NCBI RefSeq assembly: GCF_028553765.1
Contig: NZ_CP067134.1
Coordinates: 3,081,001 to 3,145,000 of the forward strand
Origin: Paracoccus stylophorae
GTDB lineage: Bacteria > Pseudomonadota > Alphaproteobacteria > Rhodobacterales > Rhodobacteraceae
Direction: 5' to 3'
Length of the DNA: 64,000 bases
Part shown: positions 1 to 18,546 of the stretch, piece by piece
How positions within the stretch are numbered: the first letter of the stretch is position 1
How the letters are laid out: every line of letters starts with the position of its first letter
Position numbers and translations under genes: made by a program
The notes under the pieces: generated by a model
The model's database searches: none
Told to the model about the DNA's origin: nothing
The model's input: the letters and a program-made list of their open reading frames with translations, nothing else

Positions 1-486
1 GAAGCCTTCGTTGACTTCGGCACCGTCGATCACCAGCACGCGCTTCCAGCCGTTTTCCTTGACGGCCTTGGCGACGGCGGCGGTCTTGGCGTCGGACAGG
101 TTCAGATCCTCGACCACCACCAGCTCGCCCGCATTGGCTTTCGCCGACAGGGCGTGTTTCAGGCCCAGGGCGCGCACCTTCTTGGGCAGGTCGAACGCGT
201 GCGAGCGCGGGACCGGACCCTTGTAGATGCCGCCCTTGCGGAAGATCGGCGCGCCGCGGGACCCGTGGCGTGCGCCGCCGGTGCCCTTCTGGCGATAGAT
301 CTTCTTGGTCGAATAGGACACGTCCGACCGACCCAGGGTCGAATGGGTGCCCTGCTGCGCCTTGGCGCGCTGCCAGCGCACCACGCGCTGCAGCAGATCG
401 CCGCGCGGCGACAGGCCGAACACCTCGTCGGCCAGCTCGATGGACCCGGCCTTGCCGGCATCCAGCGTGATCACGTCGAGTTTCAT
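1..486 (-). CDS. rplD: 50S ribosomal protein L4 (C-terminal part cut by window edge)
   Basis: Reverse-strand reading from an ATG at 484-486 gives 162 residues beginning [16 protein letters not shown], with the conserved L4 loop [20 protein letters not shown] and [15 protein letters not shown]4 binds 23S rRNA, lines the peptide exit tunnel and in enterobacteria represses its own S10 operon. About 160 of the usual ~205 residues are visible; the C-terminal end lies beyond base 1. The start overlaps the rplC stop as ATGA, which implies translational coupling in the S10 operon. Identity is certain; only the end is missing. Confidence 0.97.
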   Translation of the reverse strand, partial: MKLDVITLDAGKAGSIELADEVFGLSPRGDLLQRVVRWQRAKAQQGTHSTLGRSDVSYSTKKIYRQKGTGGARHGSRGAPIFRKGGIYKGPVPRSHAFDLPKKVRALGLKHALSAKANAGELVVVEDLNLSDAKTAAVAKAVKENGWKRVLVIDGAEVNEGF

Positions 487-1349
487 TCCTTGTCTCCTTC
501 GGGCGCGGCGTCGCCGTCATCGGCCTTGTCGGCCTCGATCGAGGCTTCGGCTTCCTTCAGCGCGGCTTCTTCGGCGGCGGCGGCTTCGGCTTCGGCGGCC
601 TTGCGGGCGGCTTCTTCCTCGGCGGCGGCCTGCGCGGCGGCTTCCTCGGCGGCGCGCTTGGCCTCTTCGGCGGCCGATTTCAGCGCGGCGGGATAGATCA
701 CGTTCTCGGGCACGGTCTTCTTGACCGCATCCTTGATCGTCACCCAGCCCCCTTTCGAGCCGGGAACCGACCCCTTGACCATGATCAGGCCGCGGTCGGC
801 ATCGGTGCGCACGACCTGCAGGTTCTGGGTCGTGACGCGCACGGCACCCAGATGACCGGCCATCTTCTTGCCCTTGAACACCTTGCCCGGGTCCTGACAC
901 TGACCGGTCGACCCATGCGAGCGGTGGCTGATCGACACGCCGTGGCTGGCGCGCAGGCCGCCAAAGTTGTGCCGCTTCATCGCGCCCGCAAAGCCCTTGC
1001 CGATCGACGTGCCGGCGATGTCCACGAACTGACCGGCAAAGTAATGGTCAGCCGTGATTTCCTCACCGACATTGATCAGGTTTTCCTCGGCCACCCGGAA
1101 TTCCGCGATCTTGCGCTTGGGCGCGACCGAGGCTTTCGCGAAATGACCGCGCAGAGCGGCAGTCGTGCGCTTGGCCTTGGCGACGCCGGCGCCAAGCTGG
1201 ACGGCGGTATAGCCGTCACGCTCGGCGGTGCGCTGATCCACGACCTGAAGATTGTCCAGTTGCAGGACGGTAACCGGAACCTGACGACCGTCCTCAAGGA
1301 ACAGCCGGGTCATGCCCAGTTTCTTGGCGATAACACCAGTACGCAGCAT
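483..1349 (-). CDS. rplC: 50S ribosomal protein L3 with long Ala/Glu-rich C-terminal tail
   Basis: The 288-residue protein carries the L3 core: an N-terminal [13 protein letters not shown], then [20 protein letters not shown], whose second Gln corresponds to the residue methylated by PrmB in E. coli. L3 is an early 23S rRNA binder close to the peptidyl transferase centre. The usual core is about 210 residues. From residue ~225 (bases 483-677) there is a 64-residue tail made almost only of Ala, Glu and Lys and ending in an acidic [15 protein letters not shown]. The start has a strong GGGAGGT ribosome site 3 bases upstream of the ATG region, and rplD follows with an ATGA overlap. The tail looks like a charged single helix or disordered segment; its function is unknown. 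Confidence 0.97.
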   Translation of the reverse strand: MLRTGVIAKKLGMTRLFLEDGRQVPVTVLQLDNLQVVDQRTAERDGYTAVQLGAGVAKAKRTTAALRGHFAKASVAPKRKIAEFRVAEENLINVGEEITADHYFAGQFVDIAGTSIGKGFAGAMKRHNFGGLRASHGVSISHRSHGSTGQCQDPGKVFKGKKMAGHLGAVRVTTQNLQVVRTDADRGLIMVKGSVPGSKGGWVTIKDAVKKTVPENVIYPAALKSAAEEAKRAAEEAAAQAAAEEEAARKAAEAEAAAAEEAALKEAEASIEADKADDGDAAPEGDKE

Positions 1350-1360
1350 GAGGACCTCCC

Positions 1361-1669
1361 TTAGACCTTGATCTCGACATCCACGCCGGCGGCGAGGTCG
1401 AGCTTCATCAGGGCGTCAACGGTCTGCGGCGTCGGATCGACGATGTCCAGCAGCCGCTTGTGCGTGCGGATTTCCCACTGGTCGCGCGACTTCTTGTCGA
1501 TATGCGGACCGCGCAGGACGGTGAATTTCTCGATCTTGTTCGGCAGCGGAATCGGGCCGCGAACGGTCGCGCCGGTGCGCTTGGCAGTGTTGACGATTTC
1601 CTGGGTGCTGGCGTCCAGCACGCGGTAATCGAAAGCCTTCAGCCGGATGCGGATATTCTGGCTTTGCAT
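1361..1669 (-). CDS. rpsJ: 30S ribosomal protein S10
   Basis: The 102-residue protein has the normal S10 length and sequence: [20 protein letters not shown] at the N-terminus and the [20 protein letters not shown] loop. S10 is a 30S head protein and, as NusE, also pairs with NusB in antitermination. It is the first gene of the S10 operon here, 11 bases ahead of rplC. A sigma70-like promoter (1758-1786) and the tuf terminator (1819-1841) lie upstream, so it is probably transcribed separately from tuf. Confidence 0.98.
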   Translation of the reverse strand: MQSQNIRIRLKAFDYRVLDASTQEIVNTAKRTGATVRGPIPLPNKIEKFTVLRGPHIDKKSRDQWEIRTHKRLLDIVDPTPQTVDALMKLDLAAGVDVEIKV

Positions 1670-1757
1670 GTCTTATCCCTCGGATGGGATTTCAGTTGAG
1701 AGGCAGACCCCGCACCATGCGACGCCTGCATCGAACCGTTGTAAAAGGCAGAGCGGC

Positions 1758-1786
1758 CAATTAGCGGCCGCTGTGCCCGATGGCAA
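1758..1786 (-). promoter_or_regulatory. Candidate sigma70 promoter of the S10 operon
   Basis: On the minus strand TTGCCA (1781-1786) and TAATTG (1758-1763) are separated by exactly 17 bases, about 90 bases upstream of the rpsJ start and downstream of the tuf terminator hairpin. The -10 is imperfect. Placement is inferred from sequence only. Confidence 0.45.
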
Positions 1787-1818
1787 CCCCCTTTTCGGGG
1801 ACATTCGCGATTGCGGTG

Positions 1819-1841
1819 AAAGCCGCGCCATGCGCGGCTTT
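1819..1841 (-). terminator. Terminator hairpin after tuf copy 1
   Basis: A perfect 10-bp stem, AAAGCCGCGC with GCGCGGCTTT around a 3-base loop, starts 12 bases after the tuf stop. On the minus strand the stem ends in TTT, giving a short U-tract. It separates the str operon from the S10 operon. Confidence 0.7.
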
Positions 1842-1853
1842 CCGATCACATGA

Positions 1854-3029
<1,176 letters not shown>

Positions 3030-3112
3030 TGATTGGCTCCTTTTTCGTGTGACGGTGCGTGACGGGCACGCACCCTACGGGGGTGGTAGGGTGCGCGGAC
3101 CGCGCACCGCCC

Positions 3113-5236
3113 TTATGCGTATTTCTTCTGGATTTCGTCCGAGATGTTCTGCGGCACGGCCTCGTAATGGTCGAACTGCATGGTGAACACGGCGCGACCC
3201 GAGGACATCGAACGCAGATTGTTGATATAGCCGAACATGTTGGCCAGCGGCACGAAGGCGTCGATGACGTTCGCGTTGCCGCGCGTGTCCTGACCGCGAA
3301 CCATGCCGCGACGGCTGGTCAGGTCGCCGATGATCGAACCCGTATATTCCTCGGGCGTGACCACCTCGACCTTCATGATCGGTTCCAGCAGCTTGGCGCC
3401 GGCCTTGCGCAGACCTTCGCGCATCGCGGCGCGCGAGGCGATCTCGAACGCCAGCACCGACGAGTCGACATCGTGGAACGCACCGTCGATCAGCGCGACC
3501 TTGAAGTCGATCACCGGGAAGCCGGCCAGCGGACCGGAATCCATCACCGACCTGATGCCCTTCTCGACGCCCGGAATATATTCCTTGGGCACGGCGCCGC
3601 CGACGATCTTCGATTCGAAGCTGTAACCCTCGCCCGGCTCGGTCGGGGTGATGACCAACTTGATGCGCGCGAACTGCCCGGTGCCGCCGGTCTGCTTCTT
3701 GTGCGTATAGTCGATCTCGGCCTGCTGGCTGATCGTTTCCCGGTAAGCCACCTGCGGCGCGCCGATATTCGCCTCGACCTTGAATTCGCGCTTCATGCGG
3801 TCGACCAGGATGTCGAGGTGAAGTTCGCCCATCCCCTTCATGATCGTCTGGCCCGATTCCAGATCGGTCTCGACGCGGAAGGACGGATCTTCGGCCGCCA
3901 GACGCTGCAACGCCAGACCCATCTTTTCCTGGTCGGCCTTGGATTTCGGCTCGACCGCGATCTCGATCACCGGATCGGGGAAGGTCATGGTTTCCAGCAC
4001 CACCTGCTTGGAGGCGTCGCACAGCGTGTCGCCGGTCGTCGTCTCTTTCAGGCCGGCCAGCGCGATGATGTCGCCGGCGAACGCCTCGTCGATCTCTTCG
4101 CGGCTGACGGAATGCATCATCATCATCCGGCCGATGCGCTCGCGCTTGCCCTTGGTCGAGTTGACGATCGAATCGCCCTTCTTCAGCGAACCCGAATAGA
4201 TCCGCGTGAAGGTCAGCGAGCCGACGAACGGGTCGTTCATGATCTTGAACGCCAGTGCCGAGAAGGGCGCGTCGTCGTCCGCCGGACGTTCGATGTTGCG
4301 CTCTTCCGATTCGTCGTCGGGGCTGAAGCCCTTCAGGACCGGAACGTCGATGGGCGCCGGGAGAAAGTCGATCACGGCGTTCAGCAGCGGCTGCACGCCC
4401 TTGTTCTTGAACGCCGATCCGGCCAGCACCGGGAAGAACGACAGCGACAGTGTGCCCTTGCGGATCAGGTTCCGCAGGGTCTGCTCATCGGGTTCGTTGC
4501 CTTCCAGATAGGCTTCCATCGCCTCGTCGTCCTGCTCGACCGCCAGTTCGACCAGGTTCGACCGCCATTCCTCGGCCAGATCCTTCAACTCGTCGCGGAT
4601 CGGCTGGCGGATCCAGCTTGCGCCCAGATCCTCGCCCTTCCAGATCCATTCTTCCATCTTGATCAGATCGACGATGCCTTCCAGCTTGTCCTCGGCCCCG
4701 ATGGGCAGCGCGATGGGGCACGGCGTGCCGCCGGTGCGGTCCTTGATCATCTTCACGCAGTTGAAGAAGTCGGCGCCGATCTTGTCCATCTTGTTGACGA
4801 ACACCAGGCGCGGCACCTTGTAGCGGTCGGCCTGCCGCCAGACGGTCTCGGTCTGCGGCTCGACCCCGGCATTGGCGTCCAGCAGCGCGATGGCCCCGTC
4901 CAGAACGGCCAGCGAGCGTTCGACCTCGATGGTGAAATCGACGTGGCCGGGCGTGTCGATGATGTTGAAGCGATACTTGGTGTCCGAGGTGCCGTCGGCG
5001 GTCGGGTCTTCCTGACGCTGCCAGAAGGTGGTCGTCGCGGCCGAGGTGATGGTGATGCCCCGCTCCTGCTCCTGCTCCATCCAGTCCATCGTCGAGGCCC
5101 CGTCATGGGTCTCGCCAAGCTTGTGGTTCTTGCCGGTGTAGAACAGGATACGCTCGGTCGTGGTCGTCTTGCCGGCATCGATATGGGCCATGATGCCGAA
5201 ATTGCGGTAACGCCGAAGCGGGTACTCGCGTGCCAT
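3113..5236 (-). CDS. fusA: Elongation factor G
   Basis: The 707-residue EF-G begins [20 protein letters not shown] and shows [15 protein letters not shown] (G1), DTPGHVDF (G3) and [10 protein letters not shown] (G4). The later domains include [17 protein letters not shown] and the C-terminal [18 protein letters not shown]. It is the translocase of the ribosome and also acts in recycling. Length is standard. It lies between rpsG (18 bases upstream) and tuf, in the classical str operon order. Confidence 0.98.
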   Translation of the reverse strand: MAREYPLRRYRNFGIMAHIDAGKTTTTERILFYTGKNHKLGETHDGASTMDWMEQEQERGITITSAATTTFWQRQEDPTADGTSDTKYRFNIIDTPGHVDFTIEVERSLAVLDGAIALLDANAGVEPQTETVWRQADRYKVPRLVFVNKMDKIGADFFNCVKMIKDRTGGTPCPIALPIGAEDKLEGIVDLIKMEEWIWKGEDLGASWIRQPIRDELKDLAEEWRSNLVELAVEQDDEAMEAYLEGNEPDEQTLRNLIRKGTLSLSFFPVLAGSAFKNKGVQPLLNAVIDFLPAPIDVPVLKGFSPDDESEERNIERPADDDAPFSALAFKIMNDPFVGSLTFTRIYSGSLKKGDSIVNSTKGKRERIGRMMMMHSVSREEIDEAFAGDIIALAGLKETTTGDTLCDASKQVVLETMTFPDPVIEIAVEPKSKADQEKMGLALQRLAAEDPSFRVETDLESGQTIMKGMGELHLDILVDRMKREFKVEANIGAPQVAYRETISQQAEIDYTHKKQTGGTGQFARIKLVITPTEPGEGYSFESKIVGGAVPKEYIPGVEKGIRSVMDSGPLAGFPVIDFKVALIDGAFHDVDSSVLAFEIASRAAMREGLRKAGAKLLEPIMKVEVVTPEEYTGSIIGDLTSRRGMVRGQDTRGNANVIDAFVPLANMFGYINNLRSMSSGRAVFTMQFDHYEAVPQNISDEIQKKYA

Positions 5237-5254
5237 GAGGGGCCTTCCTTCCGT

Positions 5255-5725
5255 TTACCAGCGGTAGTGGCTGAACGCCTTGTTGGCGTCGGCCATCTTG
5301 TGGGTGTCTTCGCGCTTCTTCACGGCGGTGCCGCGGCCGTTGACGGCATCGGCCAGCTCGCCGGCAAGGCGCTCTTCCATGGTGTGTTCGTTGCGGTTCT
5401 TCGCCGCGATGATCAGCCAGCGGATCGCCAGCGCCTCGCGGCGGATCGGGCGAACCTCGACCGGAACCTGATAGGTGGCACCGCCGACGCGGCGCGAACG
5501 CACCTCGACCGAGGGCTTCACGTTGTCCAGCGCCTCGTGGAAGACTTCGATCGGCTCGCGCTTCAGTCGGCCTTCGACGCGCTCAAGCGCGTTATAGACG
5601 ATGCGTTCGGCAACCGATTTCTTGCCGTCAACCATCAGGTTGTTCATGAACTTGGTCAGCACGCGATCGCCATATTTGGCGTCGGGCAGGATTTCGCGCT
5701 TTTCAGCGGCGTGACGACGGGACAT
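5255..5725 (-). CDS. rpsG: 30S ribosomal protein S7
   Basis: The 156-residue S7 starts [20 protein letters not shown] and contains the conserved [20 protein letters not shown] and the C-terminal [15 protein letters not shown]. It nucleates assembly of the 30S head by binding the 3' domain of 16S rRNA, and in E. coli it is the autoregulator of the str operon. It sits 12 bases downstream of rpsL. The SD GGAGAGAC lies just before the ATG. Confidence 0.98.
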   Translation of the reverse strand: MSRRHAAEKREILPDAKYGDRVLTKFMNNLMVDGKKSVAERIVYNALERVEGRLKREPIEVFHEALDNVKPSVEVRSRRVGGATYQVPVEVRPIRREALAIRWLIIAAKNRNEHTMEERLAGELADAVNGRGTAVKKREDTHKMADANKAFSHYRW

Positions 5726-5737
5726 CGATGTCTCTCC

Positions 5738-6109
5738 TTACTTCGGACGCTTGGCGCCGTATTTCGAACGACGCTGGCGACGATCCTTGACGCCCTGCGT
5801 ATCCAGCACACCGCGCAGGATGTGGTAACGGACGCCCGGAAGGTCCTTCACACGGCCGCCGCGGATCAGAACCACGCTGTGTTCCTGCAGATTGTGCTTT
5901 TCGCCCGGAATATAGGAGATGACTTCGAAACCATTCGTCAGGCGGACCTTGGCCACCTTGCGCATGGCCGAGTTCGGCTTTTTCGGCGTCGTGGTATAGA
6001 CGCGCGTGCAGACGCCGCGCTTTTGCGGGCATCCTTGCAGGTGCATCGACTTGCTGCGCTGCACCCTGGGCTGCCGCGGTTTGCGGATCAGCTGTTGAAT
6101 CGTCGGCAT
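5738..6109 (-). CDS. rpsL: 30S ribosomal protein S12
   Basis: The 123-residue S12 begins [20 protein letters not shown] and has the decoding-centre loops [17 protein letters not shown] and [17 protein letters not shown]. The lysines that mutate to streptomycin resistance in other bacteria (K42/K43 and K87/K88 equivalents) are wild type. It is the first gene of the str operon, with a good promoter 208 bases upstream (6317-6345) and a GCAGCC-CGAA-GGCTGC hairpin (6140-6155) in the leader. Confidence 0.98.
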   Translation of the reverse strand: MPTIQQLIRKPRQPRVQRSKSMHLQGCPQKRGVCTRVYTTTPKKPNSAMRKVAKVRLTNGFEVISYIPGEKHNLQEHSVVLIRGGRVKDLPGVRYHILRGVLDTQGVKDRRQRRSKYGAKRPK

Positions 6110-6139
6110 TCGGTTCCCCGTCTTGCTCTGTCAATACTC

Positions 6140-6155
6140 GCAGCCTTCGGGCTGC
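6140..6155 (-). other. Stem-loop in the rpsL leader
   Basis: A perfect 6-bp stem GCAGCC/GGCTGC closes a CGAA tetraloop (minus strand) about 30 bases before the rpsL start. It could take part in leader folding or attenuation; nothing in the sequence fixes its role. Confidence 0.4.
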
Positions 6156-6316
6156 GCCACTTCTCGACGGCGCGTTGCGCGAATCGCAAAACGCCAAACC
6201 CATCCGGCCCCATATCGGGGTGGACGTGGAAATTCCAGAGGATCGGGGCAGGTTACGGCCCGGATCGTGACCACACAGGTTCTGGTCCCCGAGACGGTTT
6301 CCCGCCGGGTGTGGGG

Positions 6317-6345
6317 CGTATATGGGGATTCCCGAACCGAGTCAA
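6317..6345 (-). promoter_or_regulatory. Sigma70-type promoter of the str operon (rpsL-rpsG-fusA-tuf)
   Basis: On the minus strand TTGACT (6340-6345) and TATACG (6317-6322) are spaced by exactly 17 bases. It is the best consensus match in the region and lies between the end of the glycosyltransferase gene and rpsL, giving a leader of about 200 bases. Confidence 0.7.
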
Positions 6346-6388
6346 CAGAGGCCGGGACACCGGTTCCGTCGCCCTGGCCGTCCCGCCC

Positions 6389-7243
6389 TCAGCGCCCCCA
6401 GTTCGGTCGGTCGGCCCCCGGCAGGGCGTGGTCGCGCGCCGCCCGGTCAAGCTGTGCAAGGTCGATGCGGAACCGGTCTTCCAGCAGCCCCTGCCAGTCC
6501 GGCGGATCGCCTGCGTTCCAGCCGTAGCCCGACCCGATCGCACCGGAATCGTTGTCGTGGTTCAGCAGGCGCACGAACATCGGCTTGGCCGGCATCGTCA
6601 CGCCGGGCATCGACAGCCCGATCTTCCAGTGCGGGAAATGCATCACGCTGCGGCGCGCATCGGGCGGCAGATAGACCGTCAGCGCCGCCACCGCGTTATG
6701 GATCATCCGCGCCTCGACCGAGACGCCCTGCCGCGCCGCCTTCAGCACCAGTCCGCGCGAGTAGTCGCAGGACAGCCGCCTTCGGCGCTGCCAGATCGGT
6801 TCCAGCACCTGAAAATCGCCGCGCGCATCGCGGACATAGTCGATGGCAACGGCATCGTCGTCGTCCTGCCGAAAATGTCCGACCACGTCGGCGTCCGGCT
6901 CGATATGCGGTTCGGTCGCGGCAAGGCATGCGTCCAGATGCCGGTCCATCGGCGGGATCAGCGCAAGCCGGAACTGCGGCACCCGTTCGACCAGATCGCG
7001 CAACCGGTCCAGAAACGGCTGCGGCAGGTCGGGGCCGGTCATGATGACCAGGGTGAAATCGGGATCGGACTGAGCCAGCAGGCCAGGCAGGGTCACGTGC
7101 CGGAACCAGAACCAGCGCCGGGACAGCCGGCCGGGGTCATACAGAAACGCGCGCCGGTCCTGCATGTTGTCGTGGCGGACCTGAAATCCGCGCCCGCCCA
7201 GATAGGAGAAGCGGCACAGGCCCAGCATCTGCACGCGCATCAT
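6389..7243 (-). CDS. Putative rhamnosyltransferase-like glycosyltransferase
   Basis: The 284-residue protein starts at a double ATG (7241-7243 or 7238-7240), chosen because AGGGG lies 8 bases upstream; a longer reading would run through the rpoC terminator. The N-terminus QMLGLCRFSYLGGRGFQVRH, the SDPDFTLVIMTG segment, an acidic HFRQDDDDAVAIDYV cluster resembling a glycosyltransferase DxD metal site, and GYGWNAGDPPDW near the C-terminus resemble the putative rhamnosyl transferase family. It has no signal peptide or membrane segment, so is probably cytosolic and acts on surface polysaccharide. It sits alone between rpoC and rpsL. Donor and acceptor cannot be read from the sequence. Confidence 0.7.
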   Translation of the reverse strand: MMRVQMLGLCRFSYLGGRGFQVRHDNMQDRRAFLYDPGRLSRRWFWFRHVTLPGLLAQSDPDFTLVIMTGPDLPQPFLDRLRDLVERVPQFRLALIPPMDRHLDACLAATEPHIEPDADVVGHFRQDDDDAVAIDYVRDARGDFQVLEPIWQRRRRLSCDYSRGLVLKAARQGVSVEARMIHNAVAALTVYLPPDARRSVMHFPHWKIGLSMPGVTMPAKPMFVRLLNHDNDSGAIGSGYGWNAGDPPDWQGLLEDRFRIDLAQLDRAARDHALPGADRPNWGR

Positions 7244-7315
7244 CGCAATGGCCCCTGCGGCAAAAGCTGAAAACCCCTGCGCCCGCGATCGAACCGCCCC
7301 GCGCGGCGCAAGCGA

Positions 7316-7343
7316 AAAGGCCCGACCTGCCGGCCGGGCCTTT
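7316..7343 (-). terminator. Intrinsic terminator after rpoC
   Basis: A 9-bp stem, AAAGGCCCG with CGGGCCTTT around a 10-base loop, is followed on the minus strand by TTTT. It begins about 18 bases after the rpoC stop and ends the rplKAJL-rpoBC transcript. Confidence 0.85.
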
Positions 7344-7361
7344 CCCATGTCATCCGGACGA

Positions 7362-11618
<4,257 letters not shown>

Positions 11619-11656
11619 TTTCTAATCCTAATGAATGGCGCGGGGAAAAAGGGGAA

Positions 11657-11675
11657 GGTGGGGAAAACCCCCACC
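11657..11675 (-). other. Hairpin in the rpoB-rpoC spacer
   Basis: GGTGGGG and CCCCACC form a perfect 7-bp stem around a 5-base loop in the 104-base gap. On the minus strand it is followed by a C/T-rich TTCCCCTTTTTCCCC. It may be a processing or pause site; a full terminator here would cut off rpoC, so termination is unlikely. Confidence 0.45.
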
Positions 11676-11722
11676 CTGCCGGGTTCGCCTGCGACGGGGC
11701 CTTGCCCCATCGGATCGTCCGG

Positions 11723-15868
<4,146 letters not shown>

Positions 15869-16052
15869 GGGGTCTTGTCACCTTTCGTCTTCGCGCGCGA
15901 TCCGGGTCGGGTCACCCGGATGCGGCCTACGAATGCAGGGGTGAGGTTCCATTCGTGCCGCGCGTCCCACCGCGCGGCTCCCGAACCTCGAACTTGCCCT
16001 GAAGGAAGGTCTGGCCGCCGTTCCGGCCCAGACCGCCCTTCAAGACAGGTTC

Positions 16053-16082
16053 GGCAGGGACCGGGAAACCCCGGACCCTGCC
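16053..16082 (-). other. Strong stem-loop between rplL and rpoB
   Basis: GGCAGGG-N-CCGGG pairs with CCCGG-N-CCCTGCC: a 7-bp plus 5-bp stem with one opposed mismatch and a small loop, 24 bases after the rplL stop and without a U-tract. In E. coli the equivalent spacer holds an attenuator and an RNase III site that sets the ratio of L7/L12 to RNA polymerase. The same role here is inferred from position. A second smaller inverted repeat, TCCGGGT/ACCCGGA, lies at 15901-15920. Confidence 0.5.
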
Positions 16083-16106
16083 ACGTTCATCCAGACATCG
16101 GGCCGA

Positions 16107-16481
16107 TTATTTCAGTTCGACCTTGGCGCCGGCTGCTTCAAGCTTCTTCTTGATTTCCTCGGCTTCGTCCTTGGTCGCGCCTTCCTTGACCTTGCCGCCG
16201 GCCTCGACCAGGTCCTTGGCTTCCTTCAGGCCCAGACCGGTGATGCCGCGCACTTCCTTGATCACGTTGATCTTGCTGGCGCCGGCCTCAAGCAGCACGA
16301 CGTCGAACTCGGTCTTTTCTTCGGCGGCTTCCGCCGGGCCTGCGGCCGGGCCGGCCATCATGACGGCGCCGCCGGCAGCCGGCTCGATGCCGTATTCGTC
16401 CTTCAGGATGGTTTTCAGTTCCTGGGCTTCCAGCAGGGTCAGGCCCACGATGTCTTCGGCAAGTTTCTTCAGATCAGCCAT
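16107..16481 (-). CDS. rplL: 50S ribosomal protein L7/L12
   Basis: The 124-residue acidic protein has the L7/L12 plan: an N-terminal dimerisation helix [20 protein letters not shown], an Ala/Gly/Pro hinge (residues ~37-53), and a C-terminal globular domain with KIKVIKEVR-like [20 protein letters not shown]. It forms the ribosomal stalk that recruits and activates translation GTPases such as the EF-Tu and EF-G encoded downstream. It follows rplJ by 66 bases and precedes a strong hairpin. Confidence 0.98.
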   Translation of the reverse strand: MADLKKLAEDIVGLTLLEAQELKTILKDEYGIEPAAGGAVMMAGPAAGPAEAAEEKTEFDVVLLEAGASKINVIKEVRGITGLGLKEAKDLVEAGGKVKEGATKDEAEEIKKKLEAAGAKVELK

Positions 16482-16547
16482 TTTTCCGTTTCTTTCAGTT
16501 AGTGTTCCAACGTCCGGTCTTCAACCACCAGTCGGGAAAGGATTGCG

Positions 16548-17063
16548 TCACGCAGCCTCGCGCTCTTCCAGAGTGCTGAGGATGCTTGCGATGTTGCTTG
16601 CAGGCGCGCCGATCGCACCGGCGATGTTGGCAGCAGGGGCGCCGATGCACGACACGATCGAGGCAATAAGCTCGTCGCGCGAGGGCATGGCGGCCACGGC
16701 TTTGACACCGGCCGGATCCAGCGCCGTGTCGCCCATCGCACCGCCCAGGATCACGAACTTGTCGTTCCCCTTGGCGTATTCCTGGCAGACCTTGGCCGCA
16801 GCCACGGGGTCTTCCGAGAAGGACAACACGGTCATGCCCGTCAGGTATTCGGCGATGCTTTCGCACGGCTTACCCTCCAGGGCGATCTTGGCGAGCTTGT
16901 TCTTGGCAACACGCACCGCACCACCTGCTTCGCGCATCTTCGCGCGCAGGTCCTGCATTTGCGCAACCGTCATCCCCTCGTAGTGGGCAACCACCACGAC
17001 GCCAGAGCTTTCAAAGATCTGGCCGAGTTCCTCGACCACCTGTTCTTTTTGCGCTCTATCCAC
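16548..17063 (-). CDS. rplJ: 50S ribosomal protein L10
   Basis: The 171-residue L10 starts at GTG (17061-17063) with GGAG six bases upstream. Sequence [17 protein letters not shown], then [20 protein letters not shown] and [13 protein letters not shown], is typical, with the L12-binding helix at the C-terminus ([17 protein letters not shown]). L10 anchors L12 dimers on the ribosome, and the L10-L12 complex represses its own mRNA in E. coli. The 239-base upstream leader is highly structured, which fits such control. Confidence 0.97.
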   Translation of the reverse strand: MDRAQKEQVVEELGQIFESSGVVVVAHYEGMTVAQMQDLRAKMREAGGAVRVAKNKLAKIALEGKPCESIAEYLTGMTVLSFSEDPVAAAKVCQEYAKGNDKFVILGGAMGDTALDPAGVKAVAAMPSRDELIASIVSCIGAPAANIAGAIGAPASNIASILSTLEEREAA

Positions 17064-17302
17064 GGTTCACTCCAAGTTTGGGGGTTTCCCCCCGGCTCTC
17101 ACTTTGTTCCGACCCCAAGGGGTCGGATCGGGTCCGTGAGGGACAAGATCGCCCGAAGGCGAACCTTCGGAAAAATGCTTGTTCCCATCTCGGGAAGGAC
17201 ATTAAGCCATGGCCCTGTCGGACTGCGGCACCCTCCGTCTCGGACAGGACGGGGCGGCTTTCGGCTGCCCCGCCATCCCCGGCTTGAAGGCCGGGGAATT
17301 TC
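17064..17302 (-). promoter_or_regulatory. Structured leader between rplA and rplJ (candidate L10 autoregulatory leader)
   Basis: This gap holds several stable inverted repeats on the minus strand: CCCCGGC/GCCGGGG at 17277-17296, a GGGGC.../...GCCCC hairpin at about 17251-17271, a CCGAAGG/CCTTCGG pair near 17153-17170, CCGACCCC/GGGGTCGG near 17111-17128, and GGGGG/CCCCC just before the rplJ SD. In other bacteria the same position carries an RNA leader bound by L10-(L12)4. No consensus terminator U-tract is present. The identification rests on position and folding potential only. Confidence 0.4.
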
Positions 17303-18001
17303 TCAGTTGGCGGTCGCGGACGCTACATCCACCGACACGCCCGGCCCCATGGTCGAGCTGATCGAGACCTTCTTCATATAGGTCCCCTTCGCGCCCGTGG
17401 GCTTGGCCTTCTGCACCGCGTCGACAAAGGCGCGCAGGTTCTGGGCCAGCTTGTCCTCGTCAAAGCTGACCTTGCCGATGCCGGCGTGGACGACGCCCGC
17501 CTTTTCGGCCTTGAACTGCACCTCGCCGCCCTTGGCGGCCTCGACGGCGGATTTCACGTCCATCGTCACCGTGCCGACCTTGGGGTTCGGCATCAGGTTG
17601 CGCGGGCCCAGGATCTTGCCCAGACGGCCGACCAGCGGCATCATGTCGGGCGTGGCGATGCAGCGGTCGAACTCGATCTTGCCCGACTGGATCGTCTCCA
17701 TCAGATCCTCGGCGCCGACGATGTCGGCCCCGGCCTCTTTCGCCTCGTCGGCCTTGGGGCCGCGGGCGAAGACGGCGACGCGGACATCCTTGCCGGTGCC
17801 GGCGGGCAGGGTCACCACGCCGCGGACCATCTGGTCGGCATGGCGCGGATCGACGCCCAGGTTCAGCGCGATCTCGACGGTTTCGTCGAACTTGGCCGAC
17901 GCTGCGTCCTTGACCAGCTTGACGGCGTCTTCGACGGACAGGCCGGACTTGCCTTCAAAGGCGGCGCGTGCCGCGGCTTTTTTCTTTGCGATCTTCGCCA
18001 T
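17303..18001 (-). CDS. rplA: 50S ribosomal protein L1
   Basis: The 232-residue L1 contains [36 protein letters not shown], and the RNA-binding [20 protein letters not shown]. It forms the mobile L1 stalk near the E site. In E. coli it represses translation of the rplK-rplA mRNA. It starts 3 bases after the rplK stop. Length is the usual one. Confidence 0.98.
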   Translation of the reverse strand: MAKIAKKKAAARAAFEGKSGLSVEDAVKLVKDAASAKFDETVEIALNLGVDPRHADQMVRGVVTLPAGTGKDVRVAVFARGPKADEAKEAGADIVGAEDLMETIQSGKIEFDRCIATPDMMPLVGRLGKILGPRNLMPNPKVGTVTMDVKSAVEAAKGGEVQFKAEKAGVVHAGIGKVSFDEDKLAQNLRAFVDAVQKAKPTGAKGTYMKKVSISSTMGPGVSVDVASATAN

Positions 18002-18004
18002 GGC

Positions 18005-18457
18005 TCAGCCCTTCACCTCGATACCGATCGACTTCGCCGAGCCGAGGATGATCTTCATCGCCTGATCGATGTCGGTCGCGGACAGATCCGGCATCTTCGC
18101 TTCGGCGATCTCGCGCACCTGCTTGACGGTCACGCTGCCGGCGGCGGCACGGCCCGGCTTGTCCGATCCGCGCGCGCGGTTGCGCTTGCCCACCGGCTTC
18201 AGCCCGGCCGCCTTCTTCAGCAGGAAGGCCGCCGGAGGCGTCTTCGTCTCGAAGGTGAACGACTTGTCGGCGTAATAGGTGATCACGACCGGAACCGGGG
18301 CGCCCTGTTCCATTTCCTGCGTGCGGGCGTTGAACGCCTTGCAGAATTCCATGATGTTGATCCCGCGCTGACCCAGTGCAGGGCCGACCGGGGGCGACGG
18401 GTTCGCCTGCCCCGCCTTGATTTGCAGCTTCAGGCTGCCGACGACTTTCTTGGCCAT
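18005..18457 (-). CDS. rplK: 50S ribosomal protein L11
   Basis: The 150-residue L11 shows the N-terminal [20 protein letters not shown] and [18 protein letters not shown], and the rRNA-binding C-terminal domain [20 protein letters not shown]. It binds the GTPase-associated region of 23S rRNA and is needed for RelA activation in enterobacteria. Around residues 100-112 there is a short insertion ([13 protein letters not shown]) that makes it slightly longer than the 142-residue E. coli protein. Confidence 0.98.
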   Translation of the reverse strand: MAKKVVGSLKLQIKAGQANPSPPVGPALGQRGINIMEFCKAFNARTQEMEQGAPVPVVITYYADKSFTFETKTPPAAFLLKKAAGLKPVGKRNRARGSDKPGRAAAGSVTVKQVREIAEAKMPDLSATDIDQAMKIILGSAKSIGIEVKG

Positions 18458-18546
18458 CTGGCCTTCTCCTTCATCATCACGCCCGACGATGCGGGCCTTG
18501 ACTTAGCGGTGCGGCATCGGGCTTGTCCCCTGCCTCCCGCGACCCA

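Noticed and set aside
6129..6134. TTGACA on the minus strand just before rpsL
   Set aside because: Only about 20 bases from the start codon, leaving no room for a -10 and transcription start; the promoter at 6317-6345 is better.
3059..7270. 1403-codon open frame on the + strand opposite fusA, rpsG and rpsL
   Set aside because: It is antisense to certain genes; long open antisense frames are expected at high GC because stop codons are rare. The protein is His/Asp/Arg/Leu-rich with no family features.
11657..11675. Full terminator between rpoB and rpoC
   Set aside because: Stem is present, but terminating here would block rpoC expression and no separate rpoC promoter is visible; kept only as a hairpin.
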